In this document: in pieces, positions 34,839 to 45,966 of the stretch
Layout of the letters: each line of letters begins with the position of its first letter
Position numbering within the stretch: the first letter of the stretch is position 1
Assembly: GCA_005656395.1 (NCBI GenBank)
Contig: SRSI01000035.1
Span: forward strand, 248,001-312,000
Direction of reading: 5' to 3'
Origin: Strongyloides papillosus
Lineage: Eukaryota > Nematoda > Chromadorea > Rhabditida > Strongyloididae
DNA: 64,000 nucleotides
Translations under genes and position numbers: made by a program
The notes under the pieces: model-generated
Told to the model about the DNA's origin: nothing
Databases searched by the model: none
What the model saw: the letters and a program-made list of their open reading frames with translations, nothing else

Positions 34839-36366
34839 ATGGCTACACAAACTAACAGAAGATGTTTTCCAGAATGGATAAATCCTTTTAATATCTTAGT
34901 TTTTGTTCTTTGGCAATCTCAGAGTTTTATGAGTGTACAAATGATTTTTCCAATATTCAGTAATTATGTATCCAAATGGAGATGTGATGGAGTAGGAGAT
35001 TTTAGTAAAAATTGTACTATTTACAATTCTGGATGCAAAATCGAGTATGAAAATAACCACTTCAATTCTGCTGCAATCGCTTTTGGTTGGATATGTAGTG
35101 ACATTTCTTATCTAATGGCATTCTCCTCCCAATTACAATTCTTTGCTCTTCTACTTGGAACAATTTTTTTTGGCATTCTAAGTGATGCTTTCGGAAGAAG
35201 AAAAATCGCAGTAGTCAATGTTAGCTTGGGTTGTCTAACAATATTAATATCAAGTCTAATAAAAAACCCTTATTTTTTTGTTGGTTCACGATTCATACTG
35301 GGCTTTGCTGTTGGAGGGGTATCAACTAGTGGTATAACATATTGCATGGAAGTCTTACCCTCCGACAAAAGATTACTCGTCAAGCTCCTCTTTAATTGGG
35401 GACTATCTCGTCTCCTGATAACGACGATATGTTATTTTTTTAATGATTACAATTCAGCGTTATTTGTACATGGTTTACTATTAATACCAGCTGTAATGTT
35501 GTTGATTTTTTACTTTCCTGAATCACCAACGTGGTGTCACTACAAAAATGAGGAAGAAAAAATGATAGAAAGTGAGAAAAGGATCGCTAAATATTCACAT
35601 TTAAAGTATATACCAGTTCAACATGAAAAAATAAGTAAAAAGGAGTCGTTTATTGAGTTGTTGAAACAAAAGGAAACTTTCAAAAGACTTTCTGTTCTTT
35701 GGTTCATGTGGTTTGTAGTATCGTTATGTAGTTATGGAATAGATTTGAGTAGTAACGATATATCTGGAGATCTCTTCATAAATCAGTATTTTTTTGCCTT
35801 TACAATATTTATTTCAAAAATACTTATTCCAAGTATTGATAATAAATTTAAATGGTTTACAAGAAGACTTTTTCATCAAGGATCGCAAGCAATCGTGGTA
35901 ATGTGTTTTGGTATTTTAGTATTTTTAGTATCAATAAAATATCATGTAATTTTTAAAATTATGCTCATTAATTATTAAATGATTTCAGGGATTAGCTATA
36001 TTAATATTAAATGTTACTGGTATTGTTTTTATTGAATTCGGTTGGGATGCCTGTTACATCTGCACAATTGAAAGCATGCCAACAAATGTCAGAACTAGTG
36101 CCGTTGGGAGTTGTTCATTAGTCGCTAGGATTGGAGCAATAATTTCACCGATTTTACCTTATTTTAATAGTTATTGGTCACCGATGACATATTTCATAGT
36201 TGCCGTACTTGGGAGTATGAGTCTTTTCATTTCATATTTATTTTTGAAGGAAACTAAAAATATTGCCCTTGACAGGGTTCATCTAACGGAAAAAAATGAT
36301 CATAACGAAAATGCTTCTATTGAGCTTCTAAATAGAGAGATGAAAAACGTGAATGAAAGTCCTTAA
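34839..36366 (+). CDS. SLC22-like MFS transporter, copy 2 (intact)
   Basis: Exons 34839-35945 and 35989-36366, 43 bp phase-0 intron; 494 residues. The start is the ATG at 34839 (the codon before it is TTG). About 12 hydrophobic segments; the first extracellular loop has paired cysteines (WRCDG, NCTIYNSGC, FGWICSD). MFS motif GILSDAFGRR between TM2 and TM3, IKNPYFFVGSRFILG, PESPTW after TM6, and ESMPTNVRTSAVGSC near TM10. These place it with SLC22/organic cation transporter-like proteins of the plasma membrane. It is shorter than the usual 540-560 residues, mostly at the C-terminus. The substrate cannot be read. Tandem duplicate of the gene at 32640. Confidence 0.88.
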
Positions 36367-36725
36367 TTCGTCTCAAATTATTTTTTAAAATTTACTTCAG
36401 TTGAAATAATATTAACTAAAAGAAGTAAATTAAATTGGCCATGTATTAATGTAAAAATAAAGTATTAAAAAGTAACTTCTTTGTATTAAAATACTTAACA
36501 GTCATAAAAACAAATGTAATAGTTTTTTGTGTTAAAAATAAATGTTGATAAAAAAATAGTAAATACTAATTATAAAATTTACTACAAAAACAACATTAAA
36601 AATACCACAAAGTTGTCATTGTCTGATGAATTATATTTAGGTTAACAATAATACACCACTTAACAATTATATAAACATGATAACACTTATAAATATATTT
36701 TGACTATAGTCTTATTTTTTTCAAA
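36367..36725. other. Intergenic upstream of cytochrome P450
   Basis: About 360 bp, A+T-rich, no frame; holds the P450 promoter and the transporter 3' end. Confidence 0.5.
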
Positions 36726-38201
36726 ATGTTTGTTATAATTCTTATCATAACTATTATAATACTTTACTTGGTAAATTTCTATAGAAATGTAAGAAAATTA
36801 CCCCTTGGACCAACACCATTACCAATTATAGGAAACTTACTATCATTTGATCTAAAAAAGATGCACCACTGGATTTACGAACAAAAAAAAATCTATGGTA
36901 ACGTTTATACAATATGGGTACCAGCACCACAAGTGGTCTTTGCTGATTATGATTCAATTAACGAAAGTTTACAGTTAAATGGTGAACATTTTATAGGGAG
37001 GAATATTTATGGGTACCCGGAGAAAGCCATGCATAATAAGATTAACGTTGGTGTTATCATGTCTGAGGGTGAGGAGTGGAGAGACCAAAGAAGGTTATCA
37101 GTACAGATATTAAGAAATTTCGGTATGAGTAGGACGATAATACAAGAAAAAATCCATCTTGTTATCGTGGATACATGGGAGTATTTAGAAGATATGGAAG
37201 ATAAAGACAATATTGATATTGGAAAAATTATACAACTAGCTGTTGGGAATGTGATAAATTTAATACTATTCGGTTTCATGTACAAGCACAATGACAGTGA
37301 AGAATTTTATAAATTTGCTGAAATAATAGAGAGAATTGTTAAATCGAGTTCAAAGATAGAATTTCAACTTTTAACATTGTTTCCTGCTATTGATAAAATT
37401 CCTATTTTAAAAGATTTCTTATACAAGAGGATAACAGCAGCGCAACATGATTTGAGGGAAATTAATAGAGTCCAAATGGAAAGGTGCAAGAAAGACTTTA
37501 ATCCAGATAATGAGCCACCAAATTTTACTCATGCTGTCATGAAGGAGATTCAATCAGTTGACTCCAAATACAGCTACCTTAATTCAGATCATCTAGAAGG
37601 AATGGTAATGGACTTCTGGATTGCTGGTATGGAAACTTCAGCGACAACCTTGAAATGGTTTATACTCCTTATAATGAAACATTTAGATGTACAAGAAAAG
37701 TTGCACAATGAAATTGATAACGTTGTTGGAAGAGACCACTTAGTACAGTTGAATGATAGGAAAAAAATGCCATATACAAGTGCATTCATTATGGAGGGAC
37801 AACGATATGTGAATATGGTTCCATTTGTTCCATCACATAAATGTACCAGTGATATTGTTATTGATGGACATTTCATACCTAAAGATACTCTTACACAACC
37901 ATTTTTCTGGGGTGCTAATATGGATGAAAAATATTTTAAAGACCCTTTTACCTTTAATCCAAGTAGATTTTTGGATGAGGATGAAAAAAATATAAAAGTT
38001 GAGTATGAACATATGAGTTTTGGAAAAGGAAAAAGAATATGTGCAGGGAAAAGTTTGGCTGATGCAGAATTGTTTTTATTTTTTACTTCATTCCTGCAAA
38101 AGTATAAATTCACTCATCCAAATGGACCAGTTGATTTAACCTCTGATTTCGGTGGTGTTCTTTTGACAAGACCATATACCTGTAAAATCGAGAAACGATA
38201 A
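36726..38201 (+). CDS. Cytochrome P450 (CYP2-clan type, microsomal)
   Basis: A single exon, 491 residues, ATG start. N-terminal membrane anchor (about 1-18) and proline-rich hinge (LPLGPTPLPIIGNLL); WRDQRR in helix C, I-helix AGMETSATT, ExxR (EGQR at about 357) of the K-helix, the PSRFLD meander and the heme loop FGKGKRICAG with Cys at about 439. All parts needed for catalysis are present. The hinge and NxxNLILFG-like region fit nematode CYP33/CYP2-clan enzymes. Expected role: NADPH-P450-reductase-dependent oxidation of small molecules at the ER. A gene this size without introns is unusual but in keeping with its neighbours. Confidence 0.96.
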   Translation: MFVIILIITIIILYLVNFYRNVRKLPLGPTPLPIIGNLLSFDLKKMHHWIYEQKKIYGNVYTIWVPAPQVVFADYDSINESLQLNGEHFIGRNIYGYPEKAMHNKINVGVIMSEGEEWRDQRRLSVQILRNFGMSRTIIQEKIHLVIVDTWEYLEDMEDKDNIDIGKIIQLAVGNVINLILFGFMYKHNDSEEFYKFAEIIERIVKSSSKIEFQLLTLFPAIDKIPILKDFLYKRITAAQHDLREINRVQMERCKKDFNPDNEPPNFTHAVMKEIQSVDSKYSYLNSDHLEGMVMDFWIAGMETSATTLKWFILLIMKHLDVQEKLHNEIDNVVGRDHLVQLNDRKKMPYTSAFIMEGQRYVNMVPFVPSHKCTSDIVIDGHFIPKDTLTQPFFWGANMDEKYFKDPFTFNPSRFLDEDEKNIKVEYEHMSFGKGKRICAGKSLADAELFLFFTSFLQKYKFTHPNGPVDLTSDFGGVLLTRPYTCKIEKR

Positions 38202-39076
38202 TACATTTTAAAATTCTTTTCTTTGTTATAAACTTTCTCAGTAGAAGTAATAAAAAGTTATATCAAATTTTGACAATACATTTGTTGAGAAAATAGTTAA
38301 TTCATGTGTCGAGAGATAAGGTACATTCTGTAAAGTTAATAGTATAACTTTGTTAGAGGTATCTTGTCCAGTAAATTAATGTGTCAACTTCTTTTTTCAT
38401 CTATTAGCTTTTAACCGATGACACTATCTTCTTTTTAACATAATTTCGCAATAATTTTCTTTTTATCCAAAAAGAAGATGTACCTTGTATTTAGCCTATA
38501 AATAAGAAGAGTTTTTTATCTATATGTTATTTTGATGAAAAATTTTTACTTAGAAATTCACCATCCATGCGAGTACATTGTCATATCGTAAACCCTGCCG
38601 AAATTTTCTAAAATTAATATTTCTGTCCATCTTTAATAGATTATACCTTGTTATTAATATAATTATTTTATACCGCAAAATATATACTTTTATTAAATAG
38701 TACATTAGAAATTACTTTTTCTCGCGGATTCCACTACCATTTCCCCAATATAAAAAACGATTACAATATTTAATGTTTTTATGGTTAGTTATGTTTATGC
38801 TTCTAAAAGAACTATTCTCGTTATTGGTGGCTTGATCGATGTATTTTTTGATCCCTCATAATTTATGGGATTAAAGTACTTTCTAGATATTCCCTAATTT
38901 CATTTCTACTCCCGCAACGACTTTCTTTTATTTCGAAACTTCTTTTTGGGTTTTCCGTGATAGCACAGTAATTTAAAACATATCCCATCGTATAAATATT
39001 TCGTTAATTTGTTACTTTTTTAACTCTTTCCCTGTATAACTATCAATTAATATATTATCATTTTAGTTGTAAAAAT
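38202..39076. other. Intergenic upstream of Vasa-like gene
   Basis: About 0.9 kb without a gene. TTATCATTTTAG ends at 39066, ten bases before the helicase start codon, a plausible spliced-leader acceptor. Confidence 0.45.
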
Positions 39077-41827
39077 ATGTCTAAACGCGGTGGATTCGGT
39101 ACAGGGGGCTCGGGAGACCCTTTTGCAAGTTTTAATTCTTTTGTTCAAGCATTACCAACTAAAAATAAAAGCTCAAGTACACCATGTAAGTCTTTAACAT
39201 ATCATAAATTAATTATTATAAATTTTTCAGTTGGTGGAGATAATGAAAGTAAAGGTCCTTCGACCAGTTTTAACACTGAACAATTTTCTAACGAGTCCAC
39301 CAACCAAGGAAATGATTTCAATAAAGAAAATGATGTAAATAATGACAGTTCCAGTTTTTCGTTCCCTGCCCCTTCAAGTGGTGGTAGAGGTGGATTCAGC
39401 TCACCACATAACGAAGAAACATCAGGTCGTGGTGGTTTTGGAGGTCCAGCTCGTGGTAGAGGTGGATTTAATTCTGGACATACTTCTATAAGTGGATTTG
39501 GTTCAACAAGTAGTGAAGAACCATCTGGACATAGTGCCTTTGGATCCTCAACTCGTGGTAGAGGAGTATTTGGTTCAACAAGTAGTGATGAACCTTCTGG
39601 ACATAGTGCATTTGGATCCTCAACTCGTGGTAGAGGAGCATTTGGTTCAGGAAATAATGAAGAGCCATCGGCGCCGTCAAATTTTGGTACATCAGGTCGT
39701 GGCAGAGGAGCATTTGGTTCATCAGGCAACGAAGAATCATCGAGACCGTCTAATTTTGGTGCCTCAGGACGCGGAGGAAGAGGTGCATTTGGATCATCTA
39801 ACAGTGAGGAGTCATCGAGACCGTCTAATTTCGGTGCCTCAGGACGCGGAGGAAGAGGCGGATTCGGATCATCTAACAGTGAAGAATCATCAGCACCATC
39901 TAATTTTGGCACCTCAGGACGTGGAAGAAGAGGTGCCTTCGGCTCATCATACAATAATGAAGAACCCTCAAGACCTTCTAATTTTGGCACTTCAGGACGC
40001 GGTGGAAGAGGTGCATTTGGATCATCTAATAATGAAGAGTCATCAAGACCTTCTAATTTTGGCACTTCAGGACGCGGTGGAAGAGGTGCATTTGGATCAT
40101 CCAATAATGAAGAGTCATCTGGACCATCTAATTTCGGTGCATCTGGACGTGGTAGTGGAGCATTTGGATCATCAGGTGATGATGAATCATCAAGACCTTC
40201 AAATCTTGGTTTCTCAGGACGCGGAGGAAGAGGAGCATCAAACAACGAAGATTCTACCGGACCTTCTAATTTCGGTACCTCAGGACGTGGAGGAAGAGGT
40301 GCATTCGGCTCATCACACGATAATGAAGAATCCTCAAGACCTTCAAACTTTGGTTCTTCAGGACGCGGAGGAAGAGGTGGTGGATATTCTGGTGGAATGA
40401 GTAGACCCCACAACAATGAAGATAGTGGAGATGTAACTGACTTCTTAGGAAACATGGGTTCTGCTCCTCCAAGAACTCCAGCCAGTCATGTTCCAATTGA
40501 TCGTTCAATTGATGTTCTTCTTGAAGAGGATCAACGTAACAATGTCTACTACTCTGAAATTGCCGATCAAGATGATGAGATTGACGTCGAGGGTGCAAAA
40601 TATCAAATTAAGTTTGAGACTTGGGCTGATTGTGAATTCTCTAAACCACTTATGGCTAACATCAAACTAACTGGTTATGCCAAACCGCGGAATATTCAAG
40701 CTTTTACAATGCCACAGATCGTTAATGGCTTCGATATCAAAGGCCAAGCTGAGACTGGTTCCGGAAAGACAGCAGCATTTTTGTTGCCAATAATTGATGA
40801 TCTTATTAATAATGAATATGAAAGGAAACCACGATGTCCAATTGCCATTATAGTCTCACCAACTCGTGAGCTTGCCCTTCAAACCCATGAGCAGGGTCGA
40901 AAATTCTGTAACAACACTGGAGTTACTGTTGCTAAATGTTATGGACAATATAAGATTAGTGAGAATATTGCTGAGATTGAGAGAGGATGTGATATCTTAT
41001 CTGCTACCCCTGGAAGACTCAAGTCATTCGTCCAAAATGGTGATATTTCCCTTGAGTGCCTCAAGTATTTCGTTCTCGATGAGGCTGATGAACTTTTTGG
41101 TGGTTCATTCGTTGACACTATTCGTGAAATATTAATGGTTGGTGGAGCTCCACCAAAAGATCAACGTCTTAATATGCTCTTCTCTGCAACATTCCCATCT
41201 GGTATCAATGAGCTTGCTGATGAACTTTTACGCGAAGGTTATGTAACCATTGTCAATAGATGTAAGAATGGGGCTAATAAGAAAGTTACTCATGAAATTA
41301 TTGAAGTTGATAGGAATGCCAAAAACACAACAGTCTGTGATATGTTACTTAAGGAGAAGGAGGAAGCTGAGGCAAATAATGGGACATTAAAAAGAACATT
41401 GGTATTTGTCTCCAGAAAACAACAAGCCGATATGTTATCTATGTTCTTCAACGAGAGAGGTATCAATGCATTATCTTTGAATGGTGATCGTCCCCAGAAA
41501 CTTCGTGAGGAGGCCCTTAACAATTTCCGTGCACATAAGATCAGTGTCCTTGTAACAACTGATGTCTGTGCTCGTGGTATTGACATCAAGGACTTGGATC
41601 ATGTTATAAATGTTGACCTTCCAAATGAATTTGTTACCTTTGTCCATAGAGTTGGACGTACCGGTAGGGTCCGTGAAGGTTTTGCTACATCATTTTATGA
41701 TCCTAGTGTTGATTATAATTTGAAGGGGGAATTAGTTGGTGTAAGTTTGAAGTTTGTTTTTATTTATAATTACCTTTTTTAGCTTTTACGTTTGCACAAC
41801 AAGGAAGTTCCAGCTTTTTTACAATAA
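39077..41827 (+). CDS. Vasa/GLH-like DEAD-box RNA helicase
   Basis: Exons 39077-39185, 39231-41740 and 41783-41827; 887 residues. The first intron (45 bp) is in frame and stop-free, so it reads through if not spliced; GTAAGT and TTTTTCAG mark it. The last exon adds LLRLHNKEVPAFLQ, the expected Vasa-type end. N-terminal Gly/Arg/Ser region with 12 repeats (see 39493-40380), then the core: Q-motif region (YAKPRNIQAFTMP), motif I AETGSGKT (about 543), PTRELALQ, TPGRL, DEAD (about 653), SAT, LVFVSRKQQAD, TDVCARGIDIKD and HRVGRTGR (about 841). Vasa proteins unwind RNA in germ granules. No CCHC zinc knuckles are present, unlike C. elegans GLH proteins. Motif I reads AET where Vasa usually has AQT. 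Confidence 0.92.
39493..40380 (+). repeat. Twelve-unit coding repeat (about 24 residues) in the Vasa-like protein
   Basis: Units of about 66-78 bp encode FGSS-NNEESSRPSN-FGTSGRGGRGA with variation. The first two units read STSSEEPSGHSA and STSSDEPSGHSA; later ones settle on EESSRPSN. Each unit combines an FG pair, an acidic/serine patch and an RGG-type tail, a composition known to drive condensate formation and arginine methylation. Much higher G+C than the surroundings. Confidence 0.9.
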
Positions 41828-42027
41828 GTTAATTATATAATTTTTAATTTTTTTTTACTTTTATGTACTATGATATTGTATCTGTATTTTTATATAAAAA
41901 TTTTTTCGGTTAAGTTATTTTTTAAAAAATATATAATTTAATTTTACTTTTATGTACTATGATATTGTAAATATATTTTAATATAAAAAATTTATTCGGT
42001 TAAGTTATCTTTTAAAAAATATATAAT

Positions 42028-42669
42028 TTAATTTATAGAGTATAAAATCTCTGCTGTTGAGTGTAATTTCTTCATCTCAATCATATAATCAGTAAAGAAT
42101 TGTACAATCTTCTCGGCATCAGCTTTTCTTAAATTAATTGATCCTGCGCTTATAGAGTTCTCAATAATTAGTGGTTGTGATGAAGCAAATTTCGCGGTAG
42201 CAAACTTATTCTTAACACAATCTTCACTTGTAATAGGTGTAGCAAGAGTAACTTTTTTAGTTACAAAGCCATTCTCCAATTCACCCATAAGATTTGTGGT
42301 ACCAGGACCGACTTCAGCTTTCCTATCACATCTCTGACCAAATGTGGCCATATTCGTTGTTGTTAATGGATGGTAATTTGGGTTGACACCCCATGATAAC
42401 ATTCCATACATCATAGCATTCTTGAGATCCTCCTCAATAATATATTTTGTAATGTCAGGGAGATGAAACTGTCCAGGAAAGGCTCTATTAATATTTTCTT
42501 CATAATATGTCCATTCAACTGGTGGTGGTCCCCTAATAGTTATGGTCATCGTCTTTTTTCCTATAGAATTAATTGCTCTAGGGAGAGTTGTTAAATCTAT
42601 ATCACCAACACTACATGTATCGGTCAACTTAAAATACATAGATAATAATACTATTAACTGATAAAACAT
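42028..42669 (-). CDS. Secreted orphan, family B member 1
   Basis: A single exon, 213 residues, ATG start. Signal peptide about 1-18, then Cys19. The family pattern is PVEWTYYEEN, FPGQ, EEDLKNAM, a mid Cys (QRC), GELENGFVTKKVTLAT and EDC before a C-terminal helix-like end (KIVQFFTDYMIEMKKL). A TATATAAA-like element lies about 58 bp upstream (around 42722-42730). No known domain recognised. First of five paralogues between 42.0 and 46.7 kb. Clearly the same fold family as members 2-4 but among the most divergent. Confidence 0.78.
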   Translation of the reverse strand: MFYQLIVLLSMYFKLTDTCSVGDIDLTTLPRAINSIGKKTMTITIRGPPPVEWTYYEENINRAFPGQFHLPDITKYIIEEDLKNAMMYGMLSWGVNPNYHPLTTTNMATFGQRCDRKAEVGPGTTNLMGELENGFVTKKVTLATPITSEDCVKNKFATAKFASSQPLIIENSISAGSINLRKADAEKIVQFFTDYMIEMKKLHSTAEILYSIN

Positions 42670-42842
42670 TATTATTTGATTTTTTAAATAAAAATGATAA
42701 AAATTTTAATGAAAATTTTATTTTATATAATAAATTTAGGGTGTGAATAAGGTATAATAAATAAGATTACTCATTATCAAAAAGTATAGTATAAAATATA
42801 TAAATACTTTTAATGAATAGAGTTATTAAATGAATAATGTAT

Positions 42843-43469
42843 TTAGTTAATTGTTGGATTTTCAGTGAATTTAACACCTTTTCCGAATGAAAGTTGGGCC
42901 ATGAATGCATTCAAAATCTGTGTCATTTGTATTGAATTTGCAGTCAAACCTTCAATGGTTATTCTAGCATCTAGAATGAAATCAGTTTTTGTTAGAGTAC
43001 CTTGGACTGTTTTTGATATACAATTTGTTCCTGTGAGAGCTTGTGTTGCACCGGTAACGTGTTTTGTTACGACGTCACCCTCAACTTCATACCAATCCAG
43101 GAGTGTTGAGGTACCTTGTCCTGCCTTAGCACAATCATATACTAAGGGAGCTGTGTATGTTGCTGTTATTTTGTAGAGACCTGCATTAAGTTCGTTTTCT
43201 GTTAAGGCTGTAGTCATGGCACTTGTTAAGTCGGTGATTGCATTATTTTGTGCCTGGGTTTGTGTTGAAGCCTGTCCAAGGAGGTATGATAACAGTGTTG
43301 TTGCATCACTTGGTGGGTATGTCCATGCTGTTGGGGTGAAGAATTTCATATTAACTGTTGGATTTTGGTAAGTTTGTGATCCACTATAAGAACCAGAACA
43401 CTCATAAGAATTTCTTATCAAAGTAACTAAGAATATTATTGTGTAAAATCTTCCTCTTGATTGGAACAT
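42843..43469 (-). CDS. Secreted orphan, family B member 2
   Basis: A single exon. The frame opens at an ATG at 43577, but that codon lies upstream of the TATA box (43523-43532), so the start chosen is the ATG at 43469, giving 208 residues with a signal peptide (RFYTIIFLVTLIRNSYEC), matching the paralogues. Pattern: TYQNPTVNMKFFTPTAWTYP, QAQNNAITDL, YDCAKA, YEVEGDVVTKHVTGAT, NC and LSFGKGVKFTENP at the C-terminus. Three conserved cysteines, of which two may pair. Function unknown. Confidence 0.8.
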   Translation of the reverse strand: MFQSRGRFYTIIFLVTLIRNSYECSGSYSGSQTYQNPTVNMKFFTPTAWTYPPSDATTLLSYLLGQASTQTQAQNNAITDLTSAMTTALTENELNAGLYKITATYTAPLVYDCAKAGQGTSTLLDWYEVEGDVVTKHVTGATQALTGTNCISKTVQGTLTKTDFILDARITIEGLTANSIQMTQILNAFMAQLSFGKGVKFTENPTIN

Positions 43470-44037
43470 AGTAATTTTAAAATTATCAAAAAGTAAATGA
43501 TATCTTACCCGAGAATCTTCATCTTTTATAGGAAAAAATTCATGAATTAAAAGTAATAAAAAAGTTAAATTAAACATTCCATCAAAAGATGATAATATAA
43601 TATTTTTATGGAGGAAAAAAAAGTTTACATGAATAAGAAATAGTAAAAGTTATAGCTTAAATTTTTAATGAGAAAAGTAAACATATATTGGTCATTTTTT
43701 TGTTTATCTTTTCACTTTTATGTTTCTTTTTTGCTAAAAATAGTTTACTATCTTTTTAAGAATTTCAAAAGAAGTTTGATACTTTCTGGTGATGTGATAA
43801 TAGGTATTCATTTGGAGATCAAATAACTGGACAAAGACCGTCTTTTGAATTGTTATCCTTCTTTTCATACTATCAATTACCATGCGATATAAAGTTTTTA
43901 AAGTAATTTTAATTATATGATTGCTATACATAAACTTTTAAAAATAAATAAACATTAAGAATGATGAATTATAATTTATTGAAATTATATTGAAATTAAT
44001 AAATAAGTTACAATAAATAAAATGTAAATATAAAAAA
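43470..44037. other. Intergenic within family B cluster
   Basis: Contains the TATA box of member 2 (43523-43532). The rest is A+T-rich with no supported gene. Confidence 0.5.
43523..43532 (-). promoter_or_regulatory. TATA box of family B member 2
   Basis: On the minus strand, CCTATAAAAG is followed by ATGAAGATTCTCGG. It lies about 60 bases before the ATG at 43469 and downstream of the longer frame's ATG, so it decides the start. A similar TATAAAG-ATGAAGAT arrangement precedes member 4. Confidence 0.6.
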
Positions 44038-44661
44038 TTAAGAAACAAGTGGTTGATCAATGAATTTAATATTATTATTGAAGCTTAATTTAGTTATAAA
44101 TCCATTAACAATTTGATTCATCTGATCCTCTCCAGCAGTCAATCCATCAATTTTAATACTAGCCTCCATCGGAAAATCTTCATACGTCACAGTATTAACT
44201 TGTATATTCTTAGTAATACAATTTTGTTGTTCAATTGCCTGTGTAAGTCCTCCAACTTTCTTAGTAACTAAACCACCCTCAACAATCCAGAAAATAATAG
44301 GAGCATTGTTACTTTGAGCCTTGGCACAATCATTAACCTGTGGAGCAGAGTACTGTACTGTTATTCTATACAAATTAATATCATACTGATTGTCAGCTAA
44401 AGAACCCATCATTGCATTTTTCAAATCATTTATTGCATTATTTTGTGCTGTTACCTGTGTTAATGGTTGTTCTGGGAAGTAACTTAAATCAGTCTCTGAT
44501 GTCGATAATGGGTACGTCCATGTAACTGGGGTGTAAAAATTCATTTGAATATTTGGATTTTGGTATGTTTTTGTACCAGTAACACCACCGGATGTACAGG
44601 AACTTGTTGGATGGAGAAAGAAAAGTAAACCATAAATAATTGATAATTTTTGATGAAACAT
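44038..44661 (-). CDS. Secreted orphan, family B member 3
   Basis: A single exon, 207 residues, ATG start, signal peptide about 1-21 ending before Cys. Close to member 2: TYQNPNIQMNFYTPVTWTYP, FPEQPLTQVTAQNNAINDL, NDCAKAQ, WIVEGGLVTKKVGGLTQ, NCITKNI and LSFNNNIKFIDQP. A TATA element (CACTATAAAA at 44731-44740 on the minus strand) lies about 75 bases upstream. No recognised domain. Predicted extracellular. Confidence 0.82.
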   Translation of the reverse strand: MFHQKLSIIYGLLFFLHPTSSCTSGGVTGTKTYQNPNIQMNFYTPVTWTYPLSTSETDLSYFPEQPLTQVTAQNNAINDLKNAMMGSLADNQYDINLYRITVQYSAPQVNDCAKAQSNNAPIIFWIVEGGLVTKKVGGLTQAIEQQNCITKNIQVNTVTYEDFPMEASIKIDGLTAGEDQMNQIVNGFITKLSFNNNIKFIDQPLVS

Positions 44662-44730
44662 TTTTTGAATAAAAATTAGTTTAAAAGGTTATGTTAGATA
44701 AAAATGATAAAAAAGGATTTTGGTGGACAT

Positions 44731-44740
44731 TTTTATAGTG
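44731..44740 (-). promoter_or_regulatory. TATA box of family B member 3
   Basis: CACTATAAAA on the minus strand, about 70-75 bases before the start codon at 44661. Confidence 0.45.
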
Positions 44741-44883
44741 ACTCTTTACTGATTGAAATGGACATAAAATTAAGCAATTAAAAAATGTAACAATGTTATA
44801 ATATAAGTAAAATAAATATTATATAAATAAGATAAACATTTGTAATAATAGATGTCTGGAAAGTGACAAAAATGAATCCTTTG

Positions 44884-45507
44884 TTAATAGGTTATCTCAC
44901 CAACAAATTGGACACTATTACCAAAAGAAAGTTTACTCATGATACTATTTGCCAATTGACGTAATGAATAACGTGTTGTTATTAAATTATTAATTTGTAC
45001 TGTGGCTGTTAAGACATTTTCTGTGTACGTTAAGGGATTAGCAGCGAAATTTCTTTTTGCACATGCATCAGCTGAGAGGGCGGCTGTCCCACCAAGTGTT
45101 GCTAGTTTGGTTATAGCGCCGTTCTCGAGGATTCCGTAGACACTGCCAACAGCATTTGTTACACCTGTTGGGAGGACTTTGTAACAATCATGAACCATCT
45201 GTGCTTGGTAGTTTGCTACAACGTTTTTTCCTTGTGGATCAATACCAATTTCTGTTAATGAATTAACAACAGCATTCTTTATATCATTCTGAGCATTATT
45301 TTGTGCTTCAATTTGTGTTAATGGTTGCCCAGGGAAGAACGATAATGTTGCTTGAGCATCAGTCTCCGGATACGTCCATAGAGCAGGTGGATTAAATGTT
45401 AATGTTAAAGTTGGAGATTGTACAATAGAATAATCATTATTTGATCCAGAACATGCTAATAATGTTCCTGGCAATATCAAAAATAAGAATATTGAAAGAT
45501 TCAACAT
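44884..45507 (-). CDS. Secreted orphan, family B member 4
   Basis: A single exon. ATG codons at 45519 and 45507 are in frame. The TATA box begins at about 45551, putting the transcription start near 45521, so the second ATG (207 residues, MLNLSIFLFLILPGTLLACSG) is the safer choice; the first adds only four residues. Pattern: LTLTFNPPALWTYP, FFPGQPLTQIEAQNNAQNDI, HDCYKV, YGILENGAITKLATLGG, DAC and LSFGNSVQFVGE. Function unknown; a secreted paralogue of members 2 and 3. Confidence 0.8.
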   Translation of the reverse strand: MLNLSIFLFLILPGTLLACSGSNNDYSIVQSPTLTLTFNPPALWTYPETDAQATLSFFPGQPLTQIEAQNNAQNDIKNAVVNSLTEIGIDPQGKNVVANYQAQMVHDCYKVLPTGVTNAVGSVYGILENGAITKLATLGGTAALSADACAKRNFAANPLTYTENVLTATVQINNLITTRYSLRQLANSIMSKLSFGNSVQFVGEITY

Positions 45508-45542
45508 TATTATTACCATAAAGATACCTGCTCATCTTCATT

Positions 45543-45553
45543 CTTTATATACC
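45543..45553 (-). promoter_or_regulatory. TATA box of family B member 4
   Basis: GGTATATAAAG on the minus strand, followed by AATGAAGATGAGC, about 45 bases before the preferred start codon at 45507. Confidence 0.5.
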
Positions 45554-45908
45554 AAAATACTGATTGTAAAATAAAATTTTAAAGCTATTAATTTACAAGA
45601 TATCAATTGAAAAATTATGTCATAATATTTATGATTGATACATTATTATTTAATATAAATAAATAAAAATAAATTTTTAAAAGTTAAATCAAGTTAATAG
45701 TATTTTTACAATCAATTGAGAAAAAGTAAAATTTTCTTATTTATTATTAAATTCTATAATATGTATTGTTATATAAATATTTTTACAATTTTACTATATG
45801 ACATCACAATACAACACATTATTTGTCATAATAAATTTTAATTTAATAAAATATACTTAATAAATGAAATTTTTTTATTAATAATAGTATGATTCATGTA
45901 AAATTAGA

Positions 45909-45916
45909 TATATAAA
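45909..45916 (+). promoter_or_regulatory. TATA box of family B member 5
   Basis: TATATAAA about 58 bases before the ATG at 45967. Confidence 0.45.
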
Positions 45917-45966
45917 CATGGTCATTTATTTGTGTTAAATGTATAATAAAATATTTTGTATTAAAA

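Larger units (their letters stand above)
45520..45966. other. Divergent promoter region between family B members 4 and 5
   Basis: About 450 bp with TATA boxes at both ends (about 45543-45553 minus, 45909-45916 plus). No coding frame. Confidence 0.55.

Noticed and set aside
39202..40455. 417-residue proline/acid-rich open frame antisense to the Vasa-like gene
   Set aside because: It mirrors the Gly/Arg/Ser repeat. The repeat's codon pattern keeps the other strand and frames stop-free. It has no domain, and the sense frame carries the helicase.
43470..43577. N-terminal extension of family B member 2 from the ATG at 43577
   Set aside because: The TATA box at 43523-43532 lies inside it, and the shorter start gives the same signal peptide and length as the paralogues.
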